64,000 nucleotides of DNA. It comes from Centroberyx gerrardi (lineage: Eukaryota > Chordata > Actinopteri > Beryciformes > Berycidae). How positions within the stretch are numbered: position 1 is the stretch's first letter; each line of letters begins with the position of its first letter. A program made the position numbers and the translations under genes. Below, one piece after another: positions 9,115 through 21,000 of the stretch. The stretch lies in the NCBI RefSeq assembly GCF_048128805.1, contig NC_136012.1, forward strand, positions 14,442,225-14,506,224, written 5' to 3'. Under the pieces are notes generated by a model, which worked only from the letters and a program-made list of their open reading frames with translations, had not been told where the DNA came from and ran no database searches.

Positions 9115-12100
9115 ATGGAACAGTGTGCATGTGTGGAGCGGGAGCTGGAGAAAGTGCTCCATCGCTTCGTCATGTATGGCCACCAGTCTGAGGAGAGGCT
9201 AGACGAGCTCCTGCGCAGTGTCTGTGAGATACGGGGACAGCTGGTCGCATTTGGTAAGAAAAACTAATGCTCATAAGTTGACTGAACAGGTTGCACCACA
9301 GTAGTGCGAGTAGTGATTGAACTGAATTGAATTTTAAGTGTTGTAGTAGTTTTCCCCCCATCAGAAAGTGCTTTGTTCTTCATGCGAAATCAGTGCTGCG
9401 TCAGAAGTAATCCGACACAATGATGAGTCGCAGTTTATTGTAGATATGCATAGTGAAAACCTTGTCTCTTTCTCTCTTTCAGGAGTACAAGACGCAGACT
9501 TATCAGTCTTATCTCAGACTATGGCACAATGTTGTAAGAATATCAAAGAAACGGTACAGATGCTTGCCTCCCGACATAAGGACATTCACGGCAGTGTGTC
9601 AAAAGTGGGCAAAGCCATTGACAGGGTAAGGGCAGGTAGTAACTGTCTGACATTTTACATTTGGCATACATATATTTGATTTTTGTGTGTTTTTGGTCTA
9701 CTTCACTGCAGAATTTTGATGCAGAGGTAAGTGCTGTGGTGGCAGAGACAGTGTGGGACTCCCCAGAGAGACAGAAATACCTGAGTGAGACCATTGTGGA
9801 GCACCTGTACAGACAAGGGATGCTCAACGTAGCAGAGGATCTGTGTCAGGTAAATCATCTGAAAACTTTCACACAGATGTTTTTGGTGTAAACCTAGCCT
9901 GAATGCCCTCAAGATGTTTGATTTATGAACTGCAGAAACATCTTGAGGCCATAAAGGCTAGCGTAAACCTTTGTTTTTGTCAAAGGAATGATTGTAATAG
10001 CTCTTTATTAAAATGCTATATCTTGTTTCTAGGAGTCTGGAGTAGTTATAGATATGAGTATGAAGCAGCCTTTCCTGGAGCTGAACCGGATCCTGGAGGC
10101 TCTAAGGATGCAGGACCTCAGACCAGCACTAGAGTATGTTTTCTTTTTTTCCCCTACTTTATCTGTGTCTACTCATTAAGCTTCTTGGTATAGAGACACT
10201 TTAATCAGTTGACTTGGACTATTAAGCACTCTTGCATAGATAAAGACGAATATACATCGGATACTTTACTAATCATTATACAACTGGCAGTTTCAGCAAT
10301 CTGATTAGTGAAAGACACATTCCAGATGTAATTCTACACAGCTAGCAAAGCATTGCTAGCTGTGTTTTATTGGTTGCCATGCCAACTCCTATGTTAATCA
10401 CGGAGGTAGTTGGTGATTTATTTTTGCTTTCTTCTGTGTTTTATTCTTATGTATTATACCTCTATGAATATAACAGTAACACCCTAAAGGGAGTTCTTTG
10501 TTGCAATATATAAAGTTACCAATGCGGTTTTCTTCATAGATAAGAATAAAAAACAGGGGAAATCAATAAAGATCTCTAACTAGCTTCATGATTACCATAG
10601 GAGTTGACATGGCAACCAATAAAACACAGCTAGCCATGTTGCTAGCCATCAGATTGCTCAGCTGAAACCGCCTGTTGTATAATGATGATTATAAGACAGT
10701 GTGTACATGGCTGACTGTACCTGCTCATGTCTGTACGTTCTTAGGTGGGCAGTGACGAATCGGCAGCGCCTTCTTGACCTGAACAGCAGTCTAGAATTCA
10801 AGCTGCACCGCTTGTACTTCATCAGCCTGCTCAACGGGGGCATCAGCAACCAACTGGAGGCCCTGCAGTACGCCAGGCACTTCCAGCCCTTCGCCTCTCA
10901 GCACCAGAGAGGTAGGAAATATACAGTGCCAGACTTCATGGAGTTTCTCCAGACTTTCACAAGATCAAAAGTTGTCCCCTGTTATGTTTGCAATGTTGAG
11001 ATGGTGCTATATAAGGTTAAATCCTTTCAATATTTTCCCTTTACTTATGCCTGACGCCTTTACTACTCGTTTTGCATAAAGTCTTCAGGCTACCATATAC
11101 AGGAGGTGGACAAAACACTGGAAACACCACATGAAAACTAAATCGTAATTACAAACACAGCTACACAGGCAAGGCATGAATGGAAACTTGCAAAATAATT
11201 AAGGGGAACTGTCTTGAAAATCATGACAACATATGCCACACATGGACAAACTGCATTGTCAAACAGGGAGACGTTGGTAGATGGTCACTTAACAGGATAC
11301 TTGCTAAAAACCTCAAAACTACAACCTCAAAAGTTGCAAAATAATTAAGGGGAACTGTCTTGAAAATCATGACAACATATGCCACACATGGACAAACTGC
11401 ATTGTCAAACAGGGAGACGTTGGTAGATGGTCACTTAACAGGATACTTGCTAAAAACCTCAAAACTACAACCTCAAAAGTTGCAAAATAATTGAATAAGC
11501 ACCTGTGACACAGTCTTAGCAAAAGCTGTAGGCTACATTGTGAGCTTCACAAAGGTATTTATGGCAGGCCTGCCACTCAAACCAGTTGTATCCAAGGCCA
11601 ACACACAAAAGCGCAAAAACCTGAACCCCTTCACAATGGAAGAAAAAATTGTCTAATGAGTCATGTTTCACCCTTTTTCCTACATCTAGATGGGTTTACA
11701 TTTGGAGAAAGCCAAAAGATGCCTTCAATCCACAATGTATGTGGCCAACTGTTGAACATGGTAGTGGATCTGCAATGGTATGGGCAGCCATTTCATGGGT
11801 TGTCATTAAGTCAACCCAACAACATCTGCCACACATGAATGATTGCTCTGCTCCTATGGTGCAAACACTGTTTGCTCACAATGTTCCCTTATTCCAAGAC
11901 GATAATGCACACCAGGATGAAGTCAAACACCTTCCATGGCCTCCCCAGTCACCAGATCTAAACATCATTGATCCTTTTATGGGAAGTTCTGGAGCGTAGA
12001 GTGCGAAGTAGATTTCCCCCTCCTTCATCCCTCAATGAACTGGAGGCCAGTATCCCCCTACACACAGTTCAGGACTTGTATGACAGCAACCAAGGAGGAT

Positions 12101-13793
12101 TGAAACTGTTCTGAAGGCAAAGGGTGGCCCTTCTCCTTATTAGATCCTTCATATTCATATATTGTTTGGTGTTTACATAATTTTTTCCACTCCTGTATTT
12201 TCTCTGTTCCTGCAGATATTCAGATCCTGATGGGCAGTTTGGTTTACCTGCGTCATGGCATTGAGAACTCTCCGTACCGCAGTCTGCTGGAGACAAACCA
12301 ATGGGCGGAGATCTGCAACATCTTCACCAGGGACGCGTGTGCTCTGCTGGGCCTCTCCGTAGAGTCGCCCCTCAGTGTCAGGTCAGAAAACCATCAACAC
12401 CACACACCACGCTACCCCTCAGTTCTGATACATTTAAAATATTTTTTTCCATTTATAGCAAAATTCAGATTATTATATTATTATTAGATTATTATAGCAA
12501 TTAATTGATTTGTCAGCTCAAGAGGAAATATGAACAGTGCCGTTGGATCTTTGTCATACAGTAGATGGATAGAAACTAAAACTTATGTTCACACTACTCC
12601 TGCGCTTGAGCTAACATTGGCCAATCCTAATGCTGTGCTAACGTAACAGATACTGTCAAGATGCTCTGCCCTATTTCACACTGGGATCTTTTGTTTTCAC
12701 ATGCTCTGAGGTTTTATTTTCAGAGGCTGTACTTGGCTGTACTTTAGACTTTGTTTTGAAAGATTGCTTGAGGGCTCATCATCCCCCGAACTACCATGTG
12801 CATCAGCCATTTTCAAAATACATAGACAAAGTGAGAGAAGAAGTAGGCTAGAGAATCTGATGATGAATCGACAATGGGCAAATAATATTTGATATTCGTC
12901 ATTTGTCAACTTTGTTGATAATGTCAAATAATTGTTGCCCTAGTTCAGACTTTGCAATTGCCAACTATTGCGAGTCTTGTTGAAGCCTATGTGCTTTGTA
13001 GATTTCAACTGCAGTCACATTTTATCAGTCTGACCGTGTCTGTTTCTCCTCAGCTTTGCGTCAGGCTGCATGGCCTTGCCAGTGCTGATGAACATCAAGC
13101 AGGTGATAGAGCAGAGACAGTGCAGCGGCGTCTGGACACACAAGGATGAGCTGCCGGTAAGTCCCTTTGGTCTTTTAATTCCCACCCAGCGCTGATCCTC
13201 CACATGCATTCCTCCTAACCGTGCAATTAATGCACATCTTGTGTATACATGTAGATTGAAATTGACCTCGGGAAGAAGTGCTGGTACCACTCTGTGTTCG
13301 CCTGCCCCATCCTCCGGCAGCAGACCTCAGAGAGCAACCCCCCCATGAAGCTCATCTGTGGCCACGTCATCTCCAGAGATGCCCTCAACAAACTGACTAA
13401 CGCTGGGAAGTAAGTCGGCGATGCAACCGAAAGGTCACAGGTTCAATCCCTACAACACCCATGTGCTGTAATGTCCTGGAGCAAGACACTAAACCCTCCA
13501 ATCAATCATTGTAAATTACTCTTGATAAGAGTGTCAGCCAAATGTACATAAATGTAAATAAATGTCCCTCCTAAATATGAGCAAAATGATCAGGGCTTTT
13601 TTGTGTAGGTAGTGCAGTAGTTATCCTTGGCATTTTATGTTTTTGAAGTTTTGCCTGAAAACTTAAGTTCAGGATCTACATATTCTGACATCCTGCTCTG
13701 CTCCCCTCACCCTCCCCTCTCATCCTCAGGTTGAAATGCCCATACTGCCCCATGGAGCAGAATCCGTCAGATGCCAAGCAGATCTACTTTTGA
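9115..13793 (+). CDS. rmnd5b: E3 ubiquitin-protein ligase RMND5B, complete, 9 coding exons, 391 aa
   Basis: Coding exons: 9115-9253, 9483-9625, 9712-9849, 10033-10133, 10745-10911, 12216-12381, 13054-13156, 13255-13409, 13730-13793. All junctions are GT-AG and the phases close to 391 residues; human RMND5B has about 393. The start [16 protein letters not shown] matches RMND5B rather than RMND5A. A LisH motif lies at about 117-143, CTLH at about 144-205, and a degenerate RING (RING-Gid type) at about 328-378, with Cys328, Cys336, Cys354, His356, Cys374 and Cys377 visible. Family knowledge: RMND5 proteins (yeast Gid2) pair with MAEA to form the catalytic core of the CTLH/GID ubiquitin ligase. 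The MAEA partner is not in this window. The gene stands head-to-head with prob1 and tail-to-tail with n4bp3. Confidence 0.95.
10268..10693. mobile_element. Non-autonomous DNA transposon (MITE) with long terminal inverted repeats
   Basis: The two halves of this piece of rmnd5b intron 4 are inverted copies of each other. AATCATTATACAACTGGCAG at the left pairs with the reverse complement at the right end, and the inner arms share GTGTTTTATTGGTTGCCATG. Identity is imperfect, with one arm carrying an extra segment. No coding capacity. Superfamily and target-site duplication could not be settled. Confidence 0.75.
11098..12197 (+). mobile_element. Tc1-like transposon, degenerate, in rmnd5b intron 5
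   Basis: The ends are imperfect inverted repeats: CAGGAGGTGGACAAAACACT at the left against the complement of TTTTTTCCACTCCTG at the right, each flanked by TA, the Tc1/mariner target site. Inside, about 11649-12130 decodes in shifting frames to a Tc1 transposase tail: [21 protein letters not shown], then [16 protein letters not shown] in another frame. The catalytic DDE region is only partly present and frames are broken, so it cannot encode active transposase. It also carries an internal duplication (separate entry). Confidence 0.88.
11188..11479 (+). repeat. Perfect 146-bp tandem duplication inside the Tc1 relic
   Basis: Bases 11188-11333 and 11334-11479 read as identical, and a third copy starts (about 13 bases) before diverging. 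The two copies look identical base for base although the surrounding transposon is strongly decayed. Confidence 0.92.
13430..13560 (+). mobile_element. SINE-like relic in the last rmnd5b intron
   Basis: It contains GGTCACAGGTTCAATCCC (tRNA B-box type), then TGTCCTGGAGCAAGACACT, then GATAAGAGTGTCAGCCAAAT. This order is typical of a teleost tRNA-derived SINE. It lies between exons 8 and 9 and does not touch splice sites. Confidence 0.7.
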
Positions 13794-15815
13794 TACCATT
13801 CGCTCTCCTCAAGAGTAAGGCTGAAGTTCCCTGGAGCTCCTTGCGTTTCCAGGACCATTTGCTCTGGCCCCCTCCCTCTGCCCCTGGCCCCTGGCCTGTT
13901 ATTATAAGCATCAAGGTTTTATCCCAGTGCTCCTCTGGACAGCCTTGGCCATCCCTAACCCACCTTGGACCCTCCAACTTCTTAGTGTACAGAGACCAGT
14001 AGGGATGGTCCAACTACAACCTGTAGTAGAGTGAGGAGTCTGTCAGTAATGAGAACAACCTTACAAGGAAGCACCTCAGAAAAAGGATCATTCATTGAAA
14101 CTCATTTGCAAATGCCTGCAAAGTTATAGGCTTATCCTTTTAAAGTATGTACTGCTTTATAGTGTTTGTTTTCTTGGTTTTATCGACTGTTTGAGTTGGC
14201 TTATGGATGACTGCTTCTTTTTTTCCCTTTTTAAGTTTTTTTTTTTGACAGAAGCAGCTGAATGATTATGAATGGGTGTAGAGTGGGAATATGGTATGGT
14301 TAGACAGTTTCTGATTTCAGGATAGTATTTAACTTCTATTATAACTGAGAAAGCCTCTGAGAAAGTATATTCAATTATAAATTGTATCGAAGGTTTGTCA
14401 TTTGCTGGTGGAGGGGACAGTAAAGGTCTATCTTGAATCGAACACTGATTGTGAAATGTGACCCATTTCTCCTCCGTAATGTAATAAAGGCCTCACGTAG
14501 TTGAAAGTCACTGTCGGCTGATGAATCAGTTTGATCAATAGAACGATTAACTCATCAATGGTGGAACAGCTTTTTTGTGACTGACTGCACCAGCAAGAAT
14601 TTCCTCATTATGGAAGCCATGTGTCTTGTTCTATGTATGTATTTAACAAATACCACAAAAAGAAAACAAAAAATATATACTACTGTGAAATGTGCTTTGT
14701 TTCTATTTTTCATTGCAAGAGCCACGAAGGCTCGTGTAAGATAGTAAATTAAAGTGAACAGCAACGCCCGTAATCAACACTACTGCATAACTTTCAGTAC
14801 TAATGATTCAACAAGACCCATCACAGCTGTGCCATTGTCTCACTCAGTCCTGCATTGTGTATCCTGAGCTTGCACACGGTGTGATTTGGAGATGTATAGT
14901 GGTGTGACGGTAGCCGTATGGTCTAACTTGCAGTGACTGTAGGCTTGTGATTCAGCTTTACTCGTTATGGGCGGGGAAATCCTCTGATCATTGTGGCTTT
15001 TGTTTAATATATATACACATAAAACGCCTCTGCTGCATAGGTTTGGCTTTCATTTGAGATTAATTCAGAATAGAAACATTGAAATCCATACATTTCCTCA
15101 GGGCTCATTGTAACAATACACAACACACTGCAGTTTGTTTTGATGGAAAGATATACCTTTATATAGGGAGTCTTGAATCAAAGACTACACATATTTGGCT
15201 ATCAGGGCTGTGCACTTTCAAAGTTTGTAGTAAATTGGGTGTTTGGCTCTTGGAATTTGTATATATTAATCAATTGAAGTATCAAAGTACACCTGGGGAA
15301 AGTGTGCCACAAGGTCCAAGCCATTTGGATGTATAGTTTATGTACATATTCCATACTAATAGTGCAAGTTCCCGATGTCCTCTTGAAAATGGTGATGTCA
15401 CCTCACACTTGTGAGGCTTATTTGTTCAGCAAGCACTGCACCAGCATAGCTCACACTGACAATGCAACATAACTCACTATCACTGGTTTTAAGTCAGAAT
15501 TTCAGATGAACAATGTCATTTTGTCTTTATTTTCTAAAATTTCAGTTTTATTTAGTTTGAGTAAAAGCACACAGTTTGTGTGAAGTTTCACTGAATTTCC
15601 TCTTCATGTTTTCTTTCTTTGGTTGACAATCATTCATTGCTTCTTTGAGTATTCTTCAGATAGACTGCTAGCCCTCCATACTTCTGTCGTATAATTTTTG
15701 TTGAATGTTTGCATTTCCTGCTTTTGTGTGTTATGCAAGTTTTATTGTAAATATTTATCCTCTAACATGTTTCATATACTTGCATCTGAAAATAAAATAA
15801 AAACTTTATACTCCA
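13794..15815 (+). other. rmnd5b: rmnd5b 3' UTR with two poly(A) signals
   Basis: About 2 kb of non-coding, AT-rich sequence follows the TGA. AATAAA occurs at 14483 (early) and in overlapping AAAATAAAATAAAAAC at about 15789-15803 (late), the latter followed by a T/G-rich stretch. The late site is the best candidate for the main 3' end, with 14483 giving a short isoform. No coding exon is visible in this interval. Confidence 0.6.
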
Positions 15816-15905
15816 TGTCAGTTTTGGAGTCCTGTACTGGCATTTAGTGGTTGATTGCGCTTATATTAGAAATGGTGGTTCGTTGGCCTTTTCTTCCATT
15901 TATCA

Positions 15906-15921
15906 CCACTTGATGGCGCTG
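15906..15921 (+). promoter_or_regulatory. CTCF-like motif, forward orientation
   Basis: CCACTTGATGGCGCTG closely matches the CTCF core consensus CCACNAGRGGGCGCTR. It sits just past the rmnd5b poly(A) site, between the two convergent genes. Motif match only; occupancy is unknown. Confidence 0.45.
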
Positions 15922-16103
15922 TTGCTGTATTATCACTACTTGAACTGAATGGCCCACAAGTACACAAGATCTCAAGGCAGAGATTTTAATTTGAAAAGGA
16001 GTTTCACAACCAGGAACCCCTTTTTTTTATCATGAAATGAAATGACACAGTAATATTTAATATCTTCTAATCACCTTGTGAGCTCATCAGGTAAACTGGA
16101 CGG

Positions 16104-16154
16104 ATGGCACTGAGCGCTGCAGCCGTCCTGCTGAACAATAACATGCAGTGTGAG
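16104..16154 (+). other. Exon-like fragment with ATG and splice donor, no partner found
   Basis: ATG followed by 17 open codons (MALSAAAVLLNNNMQCE) ends exactly at a strong donor, GAG|GTAAGA, and a possible acceptor (CATCAG) lies just upstream. No following plus-strand exon is seen before n4bp3. It could be a chance frame, a stray alternative rmnd5b terminal exon, or the remains of a lost gene. The rest of 16155-16970 shows nothing else. Confidence 0.2.
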
Positions 16155-16969
16155 GTAAGAATCTTTTCTCATCCCACTCCAGTAAATCACTCGACCTGTT
16201 CTACACACCCATGTGAGCTGTGCAGTTATATTAAGCCCCAGTTTATGTAATGTATTAAATGCCTAGGTAAGGGCCTTGTGAGTCAACCACAGCTCATAAC
16301 TATTCAGATTATTACCCCACATGAAAAATGTATCTGTACATGGACTCATATGTGTCCTCTCTCGCAATTTGATATGATACTCTCACTTGGGCATACACAG
16401 ACACGCGCAGTATGTTAGATTCCCCTTGAAAAAACACCATTTTGTCAAGCGTTCAACTTTCATCCCTGCCAAGTTCTCCCTGGCACTCCTCTCTAGTGTG
16501 TACTTTGATGGTTTCCATAGAGGTGCTTATTCCCTGAGCAAACAAAGATCCTCCCATGTCTCCATCTCAGCTGACCTTCCACCCCTGGTGTCCATATTGA
16601 GTTAGAAGGTATGTAAGGGTTGACCAGGGTTGAGCAGGCAGGGCCGAAGGGAGAGGCTGAGATAAGGATCCGAGGCTAAACCTCTGAAAGCCATATTAGT
16701 CCCAAAAGCCTCCACCACTCTGTTGTTCGCACCGTCATAAAGCCCTTGTCCCTGGATTTTATTGGCACGCTCAGTGGAGATTTTATCCCCTTCAGAGCAG
16801 GCAGGCATCTGAGCCCTGGGGTGGATGTCACCAGTTATAAAGCACCTCTAACATTTTGACAAGTGATTTCTAGCAAGTTTAATTCAGTTCAGCCTAAGAT
16901 AGATGAACAGGCCTATGTAGTATGTTGCTGCTTCCTGATGGCAGCGAGGCGAGCACCAATCCAACAACA

Positions 16970-18064
16970 GCTTTTACACCACTTGATAAATGTTTATTAT
17001 GAATCCAGAACAAACATATAACACATACTGTACACTTATAGTTTTCATTCCAGTAAATAGACAAGTAGTCACAGTATGTTATTCCCTAACATGAAAGGTC
17101 AAATGAGAGCTGGTTTTTGAATTTCCATGCCTCAACAGGATCAATCAGGAGACAAATCTTCATCTACATCATGCAATTGATATCATTGGCTGGGTCTGTG
17201 CAACAATTTGTGCCAATAAGCATGGCAATCATATTCATCTATAGGCCTCATCTATAGGCTTCCTTCGCAGCACTCAACAGATGTGGAAGGAGGCCCATTT
17301 AAGACAACAGTGTGCTTGAGATACAGCAGCAAAAGGCCAGTCAAATCGCAATTACAATTATGTACAAAATAACAATGTACAATATTGATCAAGTGGCAGA
17401 AATTGGAAATTGAATGACAAAAAATAGGTCCAATATTTTCCAATTTCTCAAGTAGGGTACACAGTTTTCTTGATGGCAAAGAAATAGCATTAGTACCTTG
17501 GCATCAGATGGTTCTAATCCTTAATGCTTAACCCAGCGATGCAGCTTTCCTCCCAGAGCCCAGGTTGTACCCTGAATAAACGGAACATTATGCACAGACT
17601 TAACAGGTGCTGGGATGTTACTGGGCCACACTAAATCCCTTTGAACCTTTTGGTTGCAGTCAAGACTGTACAGCAGTTCTAGCCATGTGTAACTACCAAA
17701 TGGACACATAACAAAATAGTAATAACCAGCATATCAACTTGTTCATTTACAGATAGGTTTTTATTTGTACAGATGTCTTAAGTGGGATAGTCCGGGTGCT
17801 TGGCTGGAATTTATACAGATTTGACACTACTCTTCTGTCATGGATAGACGTAGCACAGATGTGTTTCTGTGCAGCTACCCTCAGTACCAGTTCAGTTCAG
17901 TCCAGTCTTTGCAGGATAAGGGCAGGAACCAATCAACAAAGGTGCATGGATAGAGGATAGTTAAGGTCTAGTTTGGTTGCAAGGTTGTTCAACACAACAG
18001 GTTGGTGAGAAACCTTACCTAAGGAAAAAAAACAGTTTGCAATGGAATGGAGCCACTATCAAAG
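16970..18064 (-). other. n4bp3: n4bp3 3' UTR and poly(A) signal
   Basis: On the minus strand AATAAA (16993-16998 as TTTATT on plus) lies about 1.07 kb after the n4bp3 stop. No coding frame is present between. The gap to the end of rmnd5b is about 1.1 kb. Confidence 0.5.
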
Positions 18065-21000
18065 TCAGATCTCAGAAGATTCAATTCTCTCTATCCATGG
18101 CAAACCAGAGGAAGGTCTGTCCTCTTCTTGTTCTCCTGCTCTCTCACTCCTCAGCTCTGGCACTTCCCTTTCCAGTGTCCCATTCCTGCTGTCTCTTCCT
18201 CCTGATCCTCCTCCTCCTCCTTGCTCTCCCCCGGCCCTCAGCTGGTGCAGTTCCCTCTCCAGCGCCTCGTTGCGGTGGTACATCTCCAGGTAGCTGGCCT
18301 GCAGCTCCCTCTGGTAGCGGATGACCTTGTCCTTCTCTGTCTGCCATGTCTGCCTCTCCTCCTCGAAAGCCATGGCCTGGGCCTCGCTCTGGCGCCGCTC
18401 CAGCAGCAGCTCTGCGCGCAGACGCTCCTCTGTAGGGCCCCCGCACCCTCCTGGAATGGAGAGGGTGGAATAGGTTGAGCTAAAGTAGAGTAGAGCAGTA
18501 GAGTAAAGTAGGCTAAAATAATGAAAGGCATTGGCTACATTTACATGCATGGAAAATTCCGTTCTTGACCTGGTTACTCAAATAACCCGGTTTTGGGTCA
18601 AAGCATGTAAACATCATAACTCAGAATGACCCAGTTAAGCTTTTACTCCGATTATGAGAAACCCAGTTAAGATGCCTGGCTTACTCTGATATTAAACAGA
18701 CAACGTACTTCCACTTTTGGTTTTCGCCGTCTACATAAACTCAGACTTGCACAGCATTAATGGCCCATTTTGATGTCAACAAAAAACATGCCAACAATCC
18801 TTTTTTTCTGCTGTATTAGAAGTAAGCCTCTGCTCAGTCAAAGATTAGGGATGGGACGATATACTTATCTCATGATACGATTCGATGCGCAATATGGGGT
18901 TCACGATTCGATACAACCACGATACGATGTAATAAATAAAAGTTCAATGACAAAGTCTGACTGTGCAGAATTATTTCTGAGCCACAGATCTTTCTAGCAA
19001 TGGCATTGGCTTGTTACCTTGCGAGGCAGCTGGATTCGCGAGATCACGATCACGCGAGAATCCATCTTGCCAGGCTTCAAGTTATGCGTTTGTGGCCGAA
19101 CCACAGTGGTTCGGACCAATCAGCGTCCTGTGAGGGCAGCTACGGGCGTGGTTTAGGTGTGATGACAGCGAGAAGTGACTGTTCGTTCACAACAATGGCG
19201 GCTCCTAAAGAGGCTAGCGTAGATGCTGCTATAACATCAGTTATTTCTGAACTGGAGAGTATTTCGTCATTGAAAGAAGAGCAAAGAACGGCACTGAAGG
19301 TTTTCTGGATGGAAAAGATGTTTTGGCTCTTCTCCCAACTAGTCTGATTGGTTGAAGTTAGCCTGTGATAGACGGTGATAGACAGATGGTTCATCCAATC
19401 ACCTGCCAAGTATTTTTTGAAAGTGCCTGCCCTTTTCCAAACAGTTTCCAAGGACGACTTCCCAGATGGTTCTGTGTAACAAACCATCTGGCGCGTCAGG
19501 TTAATTGGCTTGGTAGGATGTAAAAAACAATTTTAAAATGTCACTGCAAATCAGTGCAAATTAATATAATTTTGATGGACAACTTGTGAAATTGTGATGG
19601 GCCAACCGTCTCATTTGTGATTACTAGAGCAGAATAAAATGTAGCTAATATCACGATTCATTTTTCTGCCCCACGACACGTATTGTCACATGTTTGTATT
19701 GCGATATATTTCAATATATTGTCCCATCCCTATCAAAGAGCGTAGCTGGTGGATGCACCTTTTCATACTTTTTTACAGCCTGTTTTATCTGTGGATGGGA
19801 CACCTCAGGTGGACAGGAATAAGGAATATTCTGTAACTGGTTTATTCATGGCAACAGGCATACTCAACCACAGGGCATCAAAGGTGCACTTAAACAGCTT
19901 AACTCAAATAAGTCCTTAACCGGAGTATGGCTGATAGCCAGGTTACTCCAAGCATGCAAACGAAGCCAATGACAGACCTGATCAGTTGAGTAACAGACAG
20001 GTAAATAAAGCTACCTGTTGCGCCACCTGAGGCACTCTCCTCAGCTCCTCTTCCATCATCGTGCGCGGTCTGAGAGGGGTATCTGCGGCGCTGCGTCCCC
20101 TGCAGGGCGAGCTTCAGCGCATCTATCTGGCTCTCCCGGCTACGCAGCTCCGTGCGGGTCTCCCTGAGCTGCGTCTTCAGCTGGAAGATCTCACTCAGCT
20201 TCTGGGTCACCTCTGCCTGGGAGTCCCTCAGCTGCTGCTTCAACAGGGAGATCTCCCCCGACTTCTGGCAAACCTGAGAGAAACAGGAATGGAAACAGAA
20301 GGGGTGAGGGCAGGAGAAACACGTAAACAAGGACATTAATTTTTACTGACTCCGCTGACCTTGCTTTGATCATTCTAAAAGGGCAAACAAGTCTGGTATT
20401 TGGTTATCTCCTCTGTGTTCCCTGTAATTACCATTGTACTTCTCCCCCCCCCCCCCTGTCGTCTCATCCTCTCAAGGCTTTACCTCCCACTGTGTTTCCT
20501 CCAGGGTGGGACTGGTTCCCTTGGCCCTGGCTCCCGCCTCGGGGCTCCTCTCCCTCTTTAGGCCGTCCAGCTCCTCTTGCAGTCGGCTCTTCTCCTGCTG
20601 GGCCTTGTACAGCTGCAACTGCAGGCTCCGCTGGGAGCGCTGGGCATGCTGGGAAACCTGACGCAGCTTGGCGGCGTACAGGCGCTTCAGCTCCTCCACT
20701 TCCTTCTCCCAAAGACGCTGCTTCCCCTCAAACACCTGCACACAATGAGCAGATGGGGATCAATCTTCAACAGAGAGGCAGGCTGATACATAAGACTGAT
20801 GGTGAGGAACAGGCGAACACAAATATGTTGATGCTGTGACTCACCTGAGCGACTGCGCCCTCGCTCTCGTCCAGGTTTCTCTTCATCTGTTTCAGCTCAT
20901 GCTCTTTCTCCACCAGGCGTTCCTCCAGATCCCGCACCTGGACAAGACAAAAGCATGAATGGCTTAGCAGTCTGTAAATCATACTGACCCTTCTGTGCTA

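Larger units (their letters stand above)
18529..19971. mobile_element. MITE in the last n4bp3 intron, split by a later hAT insertion
   Basis: The left end CATTGGCTACATTTACATGC and the right end, whose reverse complement begins CATTGGCTTCGTTTGCATGC, form near-perfect terminal inverted repeats. Removing the nested element (18846-19732) and one target-site copy leaves about 550 bp without coding capacity. Confidence 0.7.

Noticed and set aside
11649-12130. Functional transposase gene
   Set aside because: The frame is broken more than once and the N-terminal DNA-binding region is lost.
18144-18478. Overlapping Arg/Gly/Ala-rich frames on both strands in the last n4bp3 exon
   Set aside because: These are shadow frames of the GC-rich n4bp3 coding sequence, whose phase agrees with all upstream exons.
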